Below are positions 45,000-53,275 of a stretch of 64,000 bases of DNA, piece after piece (positions within the stretch are counted from its first letter, which is position 1; the number at the start of each line of letters is the position of its first letter). The translations under genes and the position numbers were made by a program. Source of the stretch: Saprospiraceae bacterium (GTDB lineage: Bacteria; Bacteroidota; Bacteroidia; Chitinophagales; Saprospiraceae); the NCBI GenBank assembly GCA_021604865.1, contig BQJU01000005.1, positions 94,707 to 158,706 on the forward strand, written 5' to 3'. The notes under the pieces are model-generated. The model was not told where the DNA came from. It was given only the letters and a program-made list of their open reading frames with translations, and did not search any database.

Positions 45000-46676
45000 A
45001 TGAGTACATACGTTATAGGAGTAGATTACGGAACTGATTCAGTGCGGTCGGTTATTATTGATGCTAAAACTGGTGAAGAAGTCGGGAATGCAGTTTTTTA
45101 TTATCCCCGATGGAAAGAAGGTTTATTTTGTGATCCGGCAAACAACCAGTTTCGCCAGCATCCTCTGGATTATTTGGAAGGGTTGGAAACATCCATCATA
45201 GAAGCTTTGAGAACGGCACCCGCCGGAGTAGCAACAAAGGTAAAAGGTATTGCTGTAGATACAACTGGTTCGACGCCAGTCGCTGTGGATAAAAGCGGCA
45301 CACCATTAGCGCTGTTGCCTGACTTTGAGGAAGACCCCGATGCTATGTTTATCTTATGGAAGGATCACACCGCCATCAAAGAGGCTGGAGAGATTAACGA
45401 GCTTTGTGCTACATGGAAAATAGATTATTCAAAATATGAAGGTGGTATTTATTCTTCGGAATGGTTTTGGGCAAAGGTTCTGAGAACCCTGAGGGCTAAT
45501 GAGGCAGTGCGCCAGTCGGCCTACTCCTGGGTAGAACATTGCGATTGGATTCCCTTCCTGCTTACCGGCGGCAATGAAGTTCAGCAAATAAAGCGGAGTC
45601 GTTGTGCCGCAGGCCATAAAGCTCTTTGGCACGAAGGTTTCGGCGGCCTACCATCCAATGAATTTTTTAAGACACTCGACCCATTGCTCGACGGCCTGGT
45701 AGAACGGTTATACAAAGAAACCTATACCTCAGATGTTCCTGCCGGTAATCTGTCAAAAGAATGGGCACAAAAATTGGGCTTGAATACGGAGGTGGTAGTT
45801 ACAGTTGGCGCCTTTGATGCCCACATGGGAGCTGTGGGTGGCCAAATTGAACCCTACTATTTAAGTAAGGTGATGGGCACCTCGACTTGTGATATGTTAG
45901 TGGCTCCTATGAACGAGAGCGGAGAAAAGCTGGTCAATGGTATTTGTGGGCAAGTAGATGGCTCGATTATCCCCGGTATGCTGGGATTGGAGGCCGGTCA
46001 ATCTGCATTTGGCGATGTATATGCCTGGTTTAAAGACCTGTTGTCCTGGACCTTGGAGGAAGTAGTCGGAAAAAGTCAACTGCTTGATGATAAGTTGAAG
46101 CAGCAATTGATAGAAGAAGCTTCCGACCGGATCATTCCTGAATTGACCGCAGCGGCAGAAAAAATCCCACCTGATGCGACCGGCATTATCGCTTTGGATT
46201 GGCTCAATGGCCGCCGGACACCAGATGCGAATCAAGCCCTAAAAGGTGCAATTTTGGGCCTAAATCTGGGCAGTGATGCGCCAAAAATTTTTCGGGCTTT
46301 GGTAGAGGCAACCTGTTTTGGAGCCAAAAAAATTGTAGACCGCTTTCAGGAAGAAGGCGTGCCGATCAAAGGAGTGATCGGCTTGGGTGGTGTGGCCAAA
46401 AAATCTCCCTTCGTGATGCAAACCATGGCCGATGTGCTCAACCGGCCCATTAAAATTGTTCGGTCAGAGCAGACTTGTGCATTGGGGGCAGCTATGTTTG
46501 CGGCCACTGCCGCCGGAATTTATGCTAATGTCCCAGATGCTATGGAACAGATGGGCTCCGGTTTTGATGCGGAATACTACCCCAACACCGAGCAGGTAAT
46601 CATTTATGATCAAATCTACCAGAAGTACAATGATTTTGGTGCCTATGCAGAAAGGTTTTTTGATCAACGGTGGTAA
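45000..46676 (+). CDS. araB: Ribulokinase (FGGY family)
   Basis: This 558-residue sugar kinase starts TYVIGVDYGTDSVRSVIIDA, the ATP-phosphate loop of FGGY kinases. It then has GIAVDTTGSTPVAVD, the mid-protein VGAFDAHMGAVGG and KVMGTSTCDML, and the C-terminal ATP motif GVIGLGGVAKKSPFVMQTMA. Length and motifs fit AraB, which phosphorylates L-ribulose. No araA, araD or transporter is nearby, so the arabinose pathway must be split or the enzyme may act on another pentulose. Confidence 0.9.
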   Translation: MSTYVIGVDYGTDSVRSVIIDAKTGEEVGNAVFYYPRWKEGLFCDPANNQFRQHPLDYLEGLETSIIEALRTAPAGVATKVKGIAVDTTGSTPVAVDKSGTPLALLPDFEEDPDAMFILWKDHTAIKEAGEINELCATWKIDYSKYEGGIYSSEWFWAKVLRTLRANEAVRQSAYSWVEHCDWIPFLLTGGNEVQQIKRSRCAAGHKALWHEGFGGLPSNEFFKTLDPLLDGLVERLYKETYTSDVPAGNLSKEWAQKLGLNTEVVVTVGAFDAHMGAVGGQIEPYYLSKVMGTSTCDMLVAPMNESGEKLVNGICGQVDGSIIPGMLGLEAGQSAFGDVYAWFKDLLSWTLEEVVGKSQLLDDKLKQQLIEEASDRIIPELTAAAEKIPPDATGIIALDWLNGRRTPDANQALKGAILGLNLGSDAPKIFRALVEATCFGAKKIVDRFQEEGVPIKGVIGLGGVAKKSPFVMQTMADVLNRPIKIVRSEQTCALGAAMFAATAAGIYANVPDAMEQMGSGFDAEYYPNTEQVIIYDQIYQKYNDFGAYAERFFDQRW

Positions 46677-46728
46677 AGCCTGGAGAGAAGTATGCAACGA
46701 GTACGGTTTATCGGTTTTCGGTGAAAAA

Positions 46729-47487
46729 CTAAAACAACAAAGACAAACAAGTTAACCCTCCATCCATTTTCTGAAATTCAGACATTTCTACCTCGATGAT
46801 GGGATGTCCGAGCTTCGCAATTTGCTGTTTTGCTGTGGGATAACCGGCAGGCATCAGCACCTTGCCATTGATTAGTATACAATTGGCAGCATAGGCCTCT
46901 TTATCATCCAGGCAAATGACTTGGCCGGATGGAAAATTTTTGGAAAATTCTACGATAGACACAAAGTTGTTATTACCAAGATGCGTTACACCTGTTTTCA
47001 GATGGAGGACGCTATTTACGGGAATTTCCGTAGAATTATACTTGCATTTGGAAAGTAGCAAAGACAATTGCTTCGCCCCGGCGGCATTGGTTCTTTTGGA
47101 GCGCCCGATATAAAAGTGATCTTGAACCCTTAAAATATCTCCACCGTCTACCGTTCCGGGAGCCTTGATGGCGGCTATTTCTTTGTATTGCGCAAGTACC
47201 TCACGAATAGCCTCTACTTCCCCTCTGCGACTAGGATCTCCGGGATTGGTTAAAATGGCGAGTGTTTCAGTGACAATGGCCGCATCTTCCACAAAACAAC
47301 CATCAGGATAACGTTCATCAGCTTCCAGGACGATTAGTTTTAGGCCACATTGTTGCAAGGCTTCGCAATAGGAGTAGTGTTGCTTCAGCGCTTTTTCAAG
47401 GTCGGGCTTTCCTAAATTGGTGGTGGTAATGCCGGCTGCAAAGGTTTTTCCTGGTTTTCTTAAGATTGCTTTGGTGTATGTGTTCAT
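46729..47487 (-). CDS. Dimethylarginine dimethylaminohydrolase / arginine deiminase family
   Basis: This 252-residue pentein-fold enzyme has the substrate loop RYPDGCFVEDAAIV, the GTVDGGDIL motif, the catalytic His162 in LHLKTGV and the nucleophile Cys247 in the last line GLTCLSLLF. It should hydrolyse the guanidinium of (methyl)arginine to citrulline. The same fold in Bacteroidota is often annotated arginine deiminase-like; dimethylarginine specificity is by resemblance of motifs. Convergent with araB. Confidence 0.88.
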   Translation of the reverse strand: MNTYTKAILRKPGKTFAAGITTTNLGKPDLEKALKQHYSYCEALQQCGLKLIVLEADERYPDGCFVEDAAIVTETLAILTNPGDPSRRGEVEAIREVLAQYKEIAAIKAPGTVDGGDILRVQDHFYIGRSKRTNAAGAKQLSLLLSKCKYNSTEIPVNSVLHLKTGVTHLGNNNFVSIVEFSKNFPSGQVICLDDKEAYAANCILINGKVLMPAGYPTAKQQIAKLGHPIIEVEMSEFQKMDGGLTCLSLLF

Positions 47488-47538
47488 TTTTTATTGATTT
47501 TTGAGGGCAAATTTAGAGTACTAAATCGAAGTTAGTGA

Positions 47539-47694
47539 CTAAAGAGCAAGCATACGCAAAAAGCCCACCCGACAAAGTCGAATGGGCTTTTTTGCTTGTG
47601 GTCCCACTTGGGCTTCCCGGTTAACAAAATCTATGGCTCGTGCCTCGCTGAGATTTTCTAAACCGGGATAGACTTCTCGCCCAAGCTGGCGCAT
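47539..47694 (-). CDS. 51-codon frame running through a duplicated tRNA 3' end
   Basis: The frame starts MRQLGREVYPGLENLSEARA, passes IDFVNREAQVGPQ and ends LRMLAL. Its EAQVGPQ codons are read from a copy of the tRNA-Met 3' end. Its ATG follows directly on the U-run of the tRNA terminator, so it is doubtful as a gene. The peptide text looks protein-like and may be a remnant of a longer gene or part of a tRNA-linked repeat. Confidence 0.3.
   Translation of the reverse strand: MRQLGREVYPGLENLSEARAIDFVNREAQVGPQAKKPIRLCRVGFLRMLAL
47558..47593. terminator. Bidirectional terminator hairpin
   Basis: AAAAAGCCCA and TGGGCTTTTT arms with inner CGAC/GTCG close an AAA loop. Poly-A and poly-T on either side allow it to act in both directions, between DDAH and the tRNA region. 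Confidence 0.75.
47596..47614 (-). repeat. Duplicate of the tRNA-Met 3' end
   Basis: The 19 bp TTGTGGTCCCACTTGGGCT at 47596-47614 recur exactly at 47730-47748, where they form the acceptor and T-arm end of tRNA-Met. The 134-bp spacing and the tRNA 3' position are those of an attachment-site duplication or of a tRNA-end copying event. Confidence 0.75.
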
Positions 47695-47728
47695 AAAAAA
47701 AGCCCCAACACTGGCGTGTTGAAGCTTT
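47695..47728 (-). terminator. Terminator of tRNA-Met
   Basis: On the minus strand AAGCTTCAACAC pairs with GTGTTGGGGCTT (12 bp, two G-U pairs, 4-nt loop). A U-run follows, 5 nt after the tRNA 3' end. Confidence 0.75.
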
Positions 47729-47732
47729 TTTG

Positions 47733-47806
47733 TGGTCCCACTTGGGCTCGAACCAAGGACCCTCTGATTATGAGTCAGATGCTCTAACCAGCTGAGCTAT
47801 GGGACC
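47733..47806 (-). tRNA. tRNA-Met (anticodon CAT)
   Basis: This 74-nt cloverleaf has acceptor arms GGTCCCA and TGGGACC with discriminator A, D-arm AGCTCAGCTGGTTAGAGC, anticodon loop CTCATAA (CAT) in a TCTGA/TCAGA stem, and T-arm with GGTTCGAGCC. CCA is not encoded. The loop and the paired first acceptor base G fit elongator tRNA-Met rather than initiator. A CAT anticodon can also be the lysidine-modified tRNA-Ile2, which is less likely here. Confidence 0.92.
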
Positions 47807-48013
47807 TGTTCAAAACAGAGTGCGAATTTACGGAATAAACACGCAGTTGACAAAGTAAAGTTCCAAAAAATGAAAAAGTATAAGACAGGAACATTAAAAT
47901 TTCTGCGCCCAACTTGCATTTCCCACCTTTTTTAAGGAATATTCCATCTATGTAGCGTGAACAGATGAAGAAGAAGAGATAGTGTTTTTTACCACGTTCT
48001 TAATCCCCCAGTC

Positions 48014-48766
48014 ATGAAAATAAGATACCCTATTGTTCTTTTGTTTTTGCTGATTTGCACCATGGCATATACCCAGCGGCCTACCATTGAGGATTTTACT
48101 ATGAGTGGAGATACTTATGAAATTGAAGATTATTGTTTTCGCCTTACCGATGAAAAAGACTACGCTTCGGGTTCTATCTGGTATCGGAAACCGATAAGCC
48201 TGTCGGTACCTTTCTCTATTGAATTATCGATAATGTTGGGTTGTCAGGATGAAACCGGAGCAGATGGCATGGTCTTTATGTTTGCCGCCCAGCCTAACCG
48301 GACAGGCTATCGGGGTGAAGGTATCGGCTTTGCCGGGCTGAGTCCGTCACTCGGAATAGAAATTGATACCTGGCGCAATTATCACCTCAACGACCCTGCA
48401 GAGGATCACCTGGCCTTTCTGATCAATGGACAAGTAGGACATTTTAGCGAAATGTCGGCTCCTACCCCAATTCCCAACCTCGAAGATTGCCGCCGCCACA
48501 AACTGACCGTGCGCTGGAAGCCAGACCAGCAAAGATTATCTGTGGAGATAGATGGTAAAGAAATTGTCGCAACCAATTACGATTTACTCAATCGCATTTT
48601 TCAAGGCAATGAAATCGTCTATTGGGGCGTTTCAGCAGCTACGGGGCGTTATAATAACTTCCATGAAGTTTGTTTTGATCGCTTATCGTACCGTACGCCA
48701 CGACATTTACCTTCTCTGCGTATGAAGGATGTTCGAAAATTGTGGGCGATGAACAATGAACGGTAA
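48014..48766 (+). CDS. Secreted legume-type (L-type) lectin domain protein
   Basis: These 250 residues start with a signal peptide (about 1-20) and contain one L-type lectin domain. The core ADGMVFMFAAQPNRTGYRGE and LGIEIDTWRNYHLNDPAEDH has the metal-binding Asp/Asn pattern of legume lectins, and HKLTVRWKPDQQRLSVEIDG is the back sheet. No T9SS C-terminal signal is seen; a basic tail follows. A glycan-binding role outside the cell is likely. Confidence 0.82.
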   Translation: MKIRYPIVLLFLLICTMAYTQRPTIEDFTMSGDTYEIEDYCFRLTDEKDYASGSIWYRKPISLSVPFSIELSIMLGCQDETGADGMVFMFAAQPNRTGYRGEGIGFAGLSPSLGIEIDTWRNYHLNDPAEDHLAFLINGQVGHFSEMSAPTPIPNLEDCRRHKLTVRWKPDQQRLSVEIDGKEIVATNYDLLNRIFQGNEIVYWGVSAATGRYNNFHEVCFDRLSYRTPRHLPSLRMKDVRKLWAMNNER

Positions 48767-48921
48767 TTTAGCGGCGTCTTTTGTTATGTCCCTATGGTGC
48801 CTTATACACATTTAGCACTTGATAGGTAGATTGTTGGGCCTAGGATAGGTTAATTTTTCTTGGTGCATCGAACATATTTGCATAAACAGAGTTTTATCAG
48901 CAAACCAAATACCTAAGCAAT

Positions 48922-49545
48922 ATGCGAAACCGAGTATTTCAATTTACCGCCTTATTGGCTTTCCTGCTGTTTTCGGGCACAGCATTTAGTCAGATCGGAT
49001 TCGGCCCTAAAGTGGGGGTCAATTTTTCCAATGTAACTTTTGATGCGGACAACCTTGATGTTGATACAAAAGGCAAAACAGACCTTAGCCTAGGACTAGT
49101 CTTCGAATTGCCAATTGCCAATTTTTTTCTTATTCAGCCGGAAGTGACCTATCTCGGAAGAGGCTATAGAGTTGACTTTCCTGTGATTGGTGAATCAACC
49201 TACAATATAGCTTATATTGATGTGGGGGCTTTGGCAAAATTGCGCTTCGGTAGCGAATCTGCCCTGACTCTCGGAGCCGGCCCATTTTTTAGTTATGCAG
49301 TAAGTGGCCAAATAAAAGACGATAACGGCAAAACGGATGTAGATTTTGATAACTATAAACGCAGCGATTTCACCCTGGCTACAGCCCTTGGCTTTGAACT
49401 GGGTGCCCGTGATGCTTTGCGCTTTTTTGGCGACATCCGGTATTTGATCGGATTGGGTGACCTCAATTCTGATAATAATAGCATCGATTACAAATCCTAT
49501 AATCGGGTCTTTAATGTCAATGTGGGCATTTTGATCCCATTATAA
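48922..49545 (+). CDS. PorT-like outer membrane beta-barrel protein
   Basis: This 207-residue protein has signal MRNRVFQFTALLAFLLFSGT and Ala-Phe-Ser-Gln cleavage. It then has alternating beta strands (GFGPKVGVNFSNVTFD, FFLIQPEVTYLGRG, DVGALAKLRFG ... ALTLGAGPFFSYAVSG) ending in VFNVNVGILIPL, the pattern of PorT-family barrels common in Bacteroidota. Cargo unknown. It is alone on the strand; the 3' region carries a TIR element inside a hairpin. Confidence 0.85.
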   Translation: MRNRVFQFTALLAFLLFSGTAFSQIGFGPKVGVNFSNVTFDADNLDVDTKGKTDLSLGLVFELPIANFFLIQPEVTYLGRGYRVDFPVIGESTYNIAYIDVGALAKLRFGSESALTLGAGPFFSYAVSGQIKDDNGKTDVDFDNYKRSDFTLATALGFELGARDALRFFGDIRYLIGLGDLNSDNNSIDYKSYNRVFNVNVGILIPL

Positions 49546-49558
49546 AATATAGTCTGCA

Positions 49559-49766
49559 TAGATAGCACGGTTTCTTTTGGGCGAAATGCACTAAGAGCAT
49601 GTTTGGAGCTTGCTCCTACTGCAAATCAAGGACTTATGAACTTGACTTTGTCTTTTTCTATTCACTTAACCCGCTAAGCTCATATAAAAAGACTTTGCCA
49701 GAACCACAACTCTTTGATTTTCCTAACGAATCCGCTCCAAACAAGCTCTAAGAGCCGTGCCATCTA
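49559..49766. repeat. TIR element copy E, nested in an outer hairpin
   Basis: The inner arms are CTAAGAGCATGTTTGGAGC (49591-49609) and GCTCCAAACAAGCTCTAAG (49734-49752). An outer inverted repeat, AGATAGCACGG (near 49560) and CCGTGCCATCT (near 49756), surrounds them. The layout looks like an element that split a terminator hairpin between the convergent porin and TPR genes. The inside is non-coding. Confidence 0.7.
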
Positions 49767-49772
49767 CAGCTG

Positions 49773-52214
49773 TTATAGTTTTTTGATAATCTGCTGATAC
49801 CTTTCCTGTTTTCGAATGACTTCAAATCCATCCTCTTCTTCGATCCACTTCTTTTTATTATATCCAAGATCGACCGCCTTTTCCAATTGCTCCAAAGCTA
49901 GATCAATATCTTTTTTTAGCGCATAATAAACCGCCCAGTTTCTGTACACAAAACTATTATCAGGAGTTAACTTTTGCAACGTTTCAAAGCGTTCTTTGGC
50001 TTTTTTGAATTTGCCGGATTTGGCGTAAGCCAGCCCCGAATAATTCAGATAAGTTGCCCGCCCTAAACGACTGGTGTCTTGCGAAAAATTTTGCTCATAA
50101 AATTGAATACTGGCTTTATAATCTTTGTTTTGATACAGACAATATCCGATGCGTTGGAGGAGTTCATTGTTCCCAATATCAAACTCCAGCGCTTTATAAT
50201 AGTCGGCAATCGCTTTGAGATATTCTTCTTCGGATTGAAATAATTTGCCGCGATCTTTATACCATATTGCAAAATTTGCCTCCGTTGTTTTAAGATTGGG
50301 ATGTCCGGCTGGAAGGTTTTTTTGTAAGATGGCATAAGCTTTTGCTTCGTTGAGGATAGCTTGGTCGAGCGCTCCTTTTTGGTAAAAAACAGTGGCGAGG
50401 TTATGAAAAGATTCTGCAAAGTCAGGATGCTCTGGAGGCAAAGCGGTACTGCGGATATCAAGGGCCTTTTGTTGGGCATCGATGGCCTCGTCGTATTTTT
50501 TTAAATAGAAATAAATGGTGGATAAGTTGTTGTAAGTTGTTGCTATATCAGGGTGATTGGGACTCAACACTTGCATGCGTATTTGCAATGCTTTTTCCTG
50601 ATTTTCTAAGGCTTCGGAATACTGCCCCATATTCATATATACGCTGGCCAGATTGTTGTATGCAAATGCCAAATCGGGATGATTGGTTTCCAGAACGTTA
50701 GTTTGAATATCAATCGCTTTTTGCAATTTTTGAATGGCCTGGTCATATTGTTTTAAATACAGGTAATTGCTGGCTAAATTGATGTAGGCCTTAGCCAAAG
50801 AAGGATGATTGGCTTCAAGATGTTTTTCCCGAATGGCCACTACCTTTTTGGCGGCATCCAGTGATGCTTCATATTGACCCAATTCCAGAAAGGTTATGCA
50901 TAAATTATTATAAGAATTTGCCAGATCCATGTGGTCGGGATTCAACGTTTTTTCACGTAAAACAACTACCTTTTGGTGCATTTCCAGCGCGGCGTTAAGT
51001 TGACCCAAATCCTGATAAATAAGTCCGAGATTATTATAAAAAGAAAGCCAATCAGGGTGCATGGTTTCATGGCTTTGTTCCAAAATATTGATGGCTTTTT
51101 GCTGCGTTTGCAAGGCCTGAGAATATTGGCCCAGGTCGCGGTAGATCAATGCCAGAGCGTTGTAAGCCCGGGCTAATTCAGGATCGTCAGCATCAAGAAG
51201 AGCATCACAAATTCGCACATCTTCAAGTTCATGTTCTAGTGCCAGGGGAAAATCCACTAAATCCCGGTAAAGGATAGCAATTTCCCGATGCGCTCTGGGT
51301 AAAGCAATCCCTTCCGGCTGACTTTTCTCCAGTAAAACAATGACCTTTTTATAGACATTGATAGCCTTGCGGAATTGAAACAATAGCCGAAAAGAAGTAG
51401 CCTTGAGTTGGTAACTTTCAATTAATTGATCAAGGCGTTCCTGTTCATTGATTTTTGCAGCTTCCAGACTGGTAATATCTTTATCAATCTGGGTGATATT
51501 TTCCAAAGCTACTGCTGCATCCAGGTCTAATTGCGTTTCATCCAGAATAGAAATAGCTTTTTCTATCTCTCCGACCTTAAAAAAAGTATATGCTTTTTGA
51601 TACATCTCTGTAGCAAAATCCAGATTCACTATCGACAATTCCTGGGCAAATTCGGGCAATTGTTTTTTGATGGTTTCCAATTGTTCTTGGAGTAGCTTTT
51701 CCGCTTCGAAGCGATCGGCAACGCTCCTTTTTAGTTTTTGTGCGACTTCCGCAAGCGCCGCCTTACTTTCATCGCCTTCCTGCCGCAAGCGAAGAATCAT
51801 TTGATCATGACTCGCTGTCAATGCATTGATACTTACCTGATACAATTCTGTTTGGGCCTTTGCCAATTCGCCTTTGGGAGCCATAAATACTTTGAGCGGA
51901 TTTTTTCTACCAATGATTACATCCTGCAAATCTCTTTGATTGATTACCTCTAGCCCCACTTTTTCCAAATCCAATTTTACAGAAGTACCGGCATCTAAAC
52001 CCACAAATTCAAGATGAAAAAGACCGAGATCATCTGTATCATCGGGGGTAGTAAAAGGAGCACTGACAAAAGCATTTTTCACATATTCAATCTGCCCGGT
52101 TCGGAATTGGCTATTGTGAATAGACACCTGGCCACGTAGCGTAATCTGCTGGGAGCGACCGGCAAAAAAAAGCAATAGGCAAAAATTAAGTGCAACTAGG
52201 AATTTTAAATTCAT
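49773..52214 (-). CDS. Exported TPR (kinesin-light-chain-type) protein
   Basis: This 813-residue protein has a signal peptide (1-22), a short carboxypeptidase-regulatory-like beta domain (about 24-105) and a coiled-coil stretch (about 115-200). About a dozen 42-residue TPR units follow (about 265-800), such as LAFAYNNLASVYMNMGQYSE and ALENQEKALQIRM. The TPR_12/kinesin-light-chain spacing points to a protein-binding solenoid. It follows the EAD11-like gene by 60 bp on the same strand and may be its partner. Enzymatic residues are not seen. Confidence 0.8.
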   Translation of the reverse strand: MNLKFLVALNFCLLLFFAGRSQQITLRGQVSIHNSQFRTGQIEYVKNAFVSAPFTTPDDTDDLGLFHLEFVGLDAGTSVKLDLEKVGLEVINQRDLQDVIIGRKNPLKVFMAPKGELAKAQTELYQVSINALTASHDQMILRLRQEGDESKAALAEVAQKLKRSVADRFEAEKLLQEQLETIKKQLPEFAQELSIVNLDFATEMYQKAYTFFKVGEIEKAISILDETQLDLDAAVALENITQIDKDITSLEAAKINEQERLDQLIESYQLKATSFRLLFQFRKAINVYKKVIVLLEKSQPEGIALPRAHREIAILYRDLVDFPLALEHELEDVRICDALLDADDPELARAYNALALIYRDLGQYSQALQTQQKAINILEQSHETMHPDWLSFYNNLGLIYQDLGQLNAALEMHQKVVVLREKTLNPDHMDLANSYNNLCITFLELGQYEASLDAAKKVVAIREKHLEANHPSLAKAYINLASNYLYLKQYDQAIQKLQKAIDIQTNVLETNHPDLAFAYNNLASVYMNMGQYSEALENQEKALQIRMQVLSPNHPDIATTYNNLSTIYFYLKKYDEAIDAQQKALDIRSTALPPEHPDFAESFHNLATVFYQKGALDQAILNEAKAYAILQKNLPAGHPNLKTTEANFAIWYKDRGKLFQSEEEYLKAIADYYKALEFDIGNNELLQRIGYCLYQNKDYKASIQFYEQNFSQDTSRLGRATYLNYSGLAYAKSGKFKKAKERFETLQKLTPDNSFVYRNWAVYYALKKDIDLALEQLEKAVDLGYNKKKWIEEEDGFEVIRKQERYQQIIKKL

Positions 52215-52274
52215 GAAGCAAAGGTTTGTCCCTGTTAATAATGGGAGGGCTTCTGAAATCTTTTGTACAGTAAT

Positions 52275-53252
52275 CTACTTTTCAGGTTTTAATAAAATCG
52301 GTATTTCCCTCTGAGTTTGGGTAGGTACATCAGCTTGTTCGTAGGATTCATATCCTTCTTTCAACGCCCTGATTGTCTGAAATTGTTGCTGTTTTTCTTC
52401 TGGGATATTTAGGACATATTCCCCGTATTGATTGCTGAAAGCGGCTTCACCTTGTATGCTGATTCTGACCCCTTCAATGGGTGTTCCAGTTTCAAAATTT
52501 TTGACAATGCCCCGTATTTTATCCAGGCCATACAAACGAACCTCTAGCGGGATGTATTTGCCTCTGGTCAGTTGATATTTATTATCCGGATCAACGGCAC
52601 GATAGGGTTCACCCTTTGGATCCTGGAAAACAACTTCTACCTGAACATTGTCTTCAAAAAAGGCATCGCTGATTTGCCGAAAGGTAGCTTCGCCTTCATT
52701 GTTAATTTGTTTGGAAACAATGGCATCTCCATAAATTAGCTTGACGATGCCCCGATTAGGTAAAACCAGGTCCGCTTTGCCATCCTTGCCGTGCACCAGG
52801 ACAGTAACGGTATTGGAAGCCGTTGAGGTAGAGGAAAATAAACCCTTTAGGTTGAGTCCTGTAAATTCTGCTATTCCCGCCAAAATGCCAATAATTACAC
52901 CCGCACCAACGACCCATTGCCACCATTTTTGTTTTTTAAATCCCGCTTTCGATAGATTGTTTATTGGCTTCCTCGACTCTTCTTGCGGAAGATGCTGGAT
53001 AATAGACAAGATGGATTGATTGATTTTGTTGAGCGTCAATTGTTGCTCACCATGAGACGTAATGCCTAGGCGGGATTCTTTGGCATATTGCTCATATCTC
53101 GCCGATTGCATCATGACCTCCTGATGAAGCTCGTCATCGCTGATACGTGAGGTATAGTCCAGTAATTCTTGGATGACCTTTTTTGTGTTTCCCTGGGATA
53201 GGAGTTGCTGAAGGTGTTTTTTCAATTGGTTAGGATTAATTTTATAAAACAA
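52275..53252 (-). CDS. EAD11-like domain, membrane helix and carboxypeptidase-regulatory-like domain
   Basis: This 325-residue protein begins with a helical domain (1-90). LKKHLQQLLSQGNTKKVIQEL, then QSARYEQYAKESRLGITSHGEQ and LNKINQSILSII, fit the effector-associated domain 11 pattern (xxLIxxGKxxxAL ... RLGIxSxExxxLExNRI) of bacterial conflict and apoptosis-like proteins. One membrane helix (112-130) follows. The C-terminal half ends in a carboxypeptidase-regulatory-like domain (247-322, IRGIVKNFETGTPIEGVRIS). EAD11 would be in the cytoplasm and the rest in the periplasm. It lies 23 bp after the phosphodiesterase gene and 60 bp before the TPR gene. Confidence 0.62.
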   Translation of the reverse strand: MFYKINPNQLKKHLQQLLSQGNTKKVIQELLDYTSRISDDELHQEVMMQSARYEQYAKESRLGITSHGEQQLTLNKINQSILSIIQHLPQEESRKPINNLSKAGFKKQKWWQWVVGAGVIIGILAGIAEFTGLNLKGLFSSTSTASNTVTVLVHGKDGKADLVLPNRGIVKLIYGDAIVSKQINNEGEATFRQISDAFFEDNVQVEVVFQDPKGEPYRAVDPDNKYQLTRGKYIPLEVRLYGLDKIRGIVKNFETGTPIEGVRISIQGEAAFSNQYGEYVLNIPEEKQQQFQTIRALKEGYESYEQADVPTQTQREIPILLKPEK

Positions 53253-53275
53253 ACAGCCTTCAAGATAAACAATTA

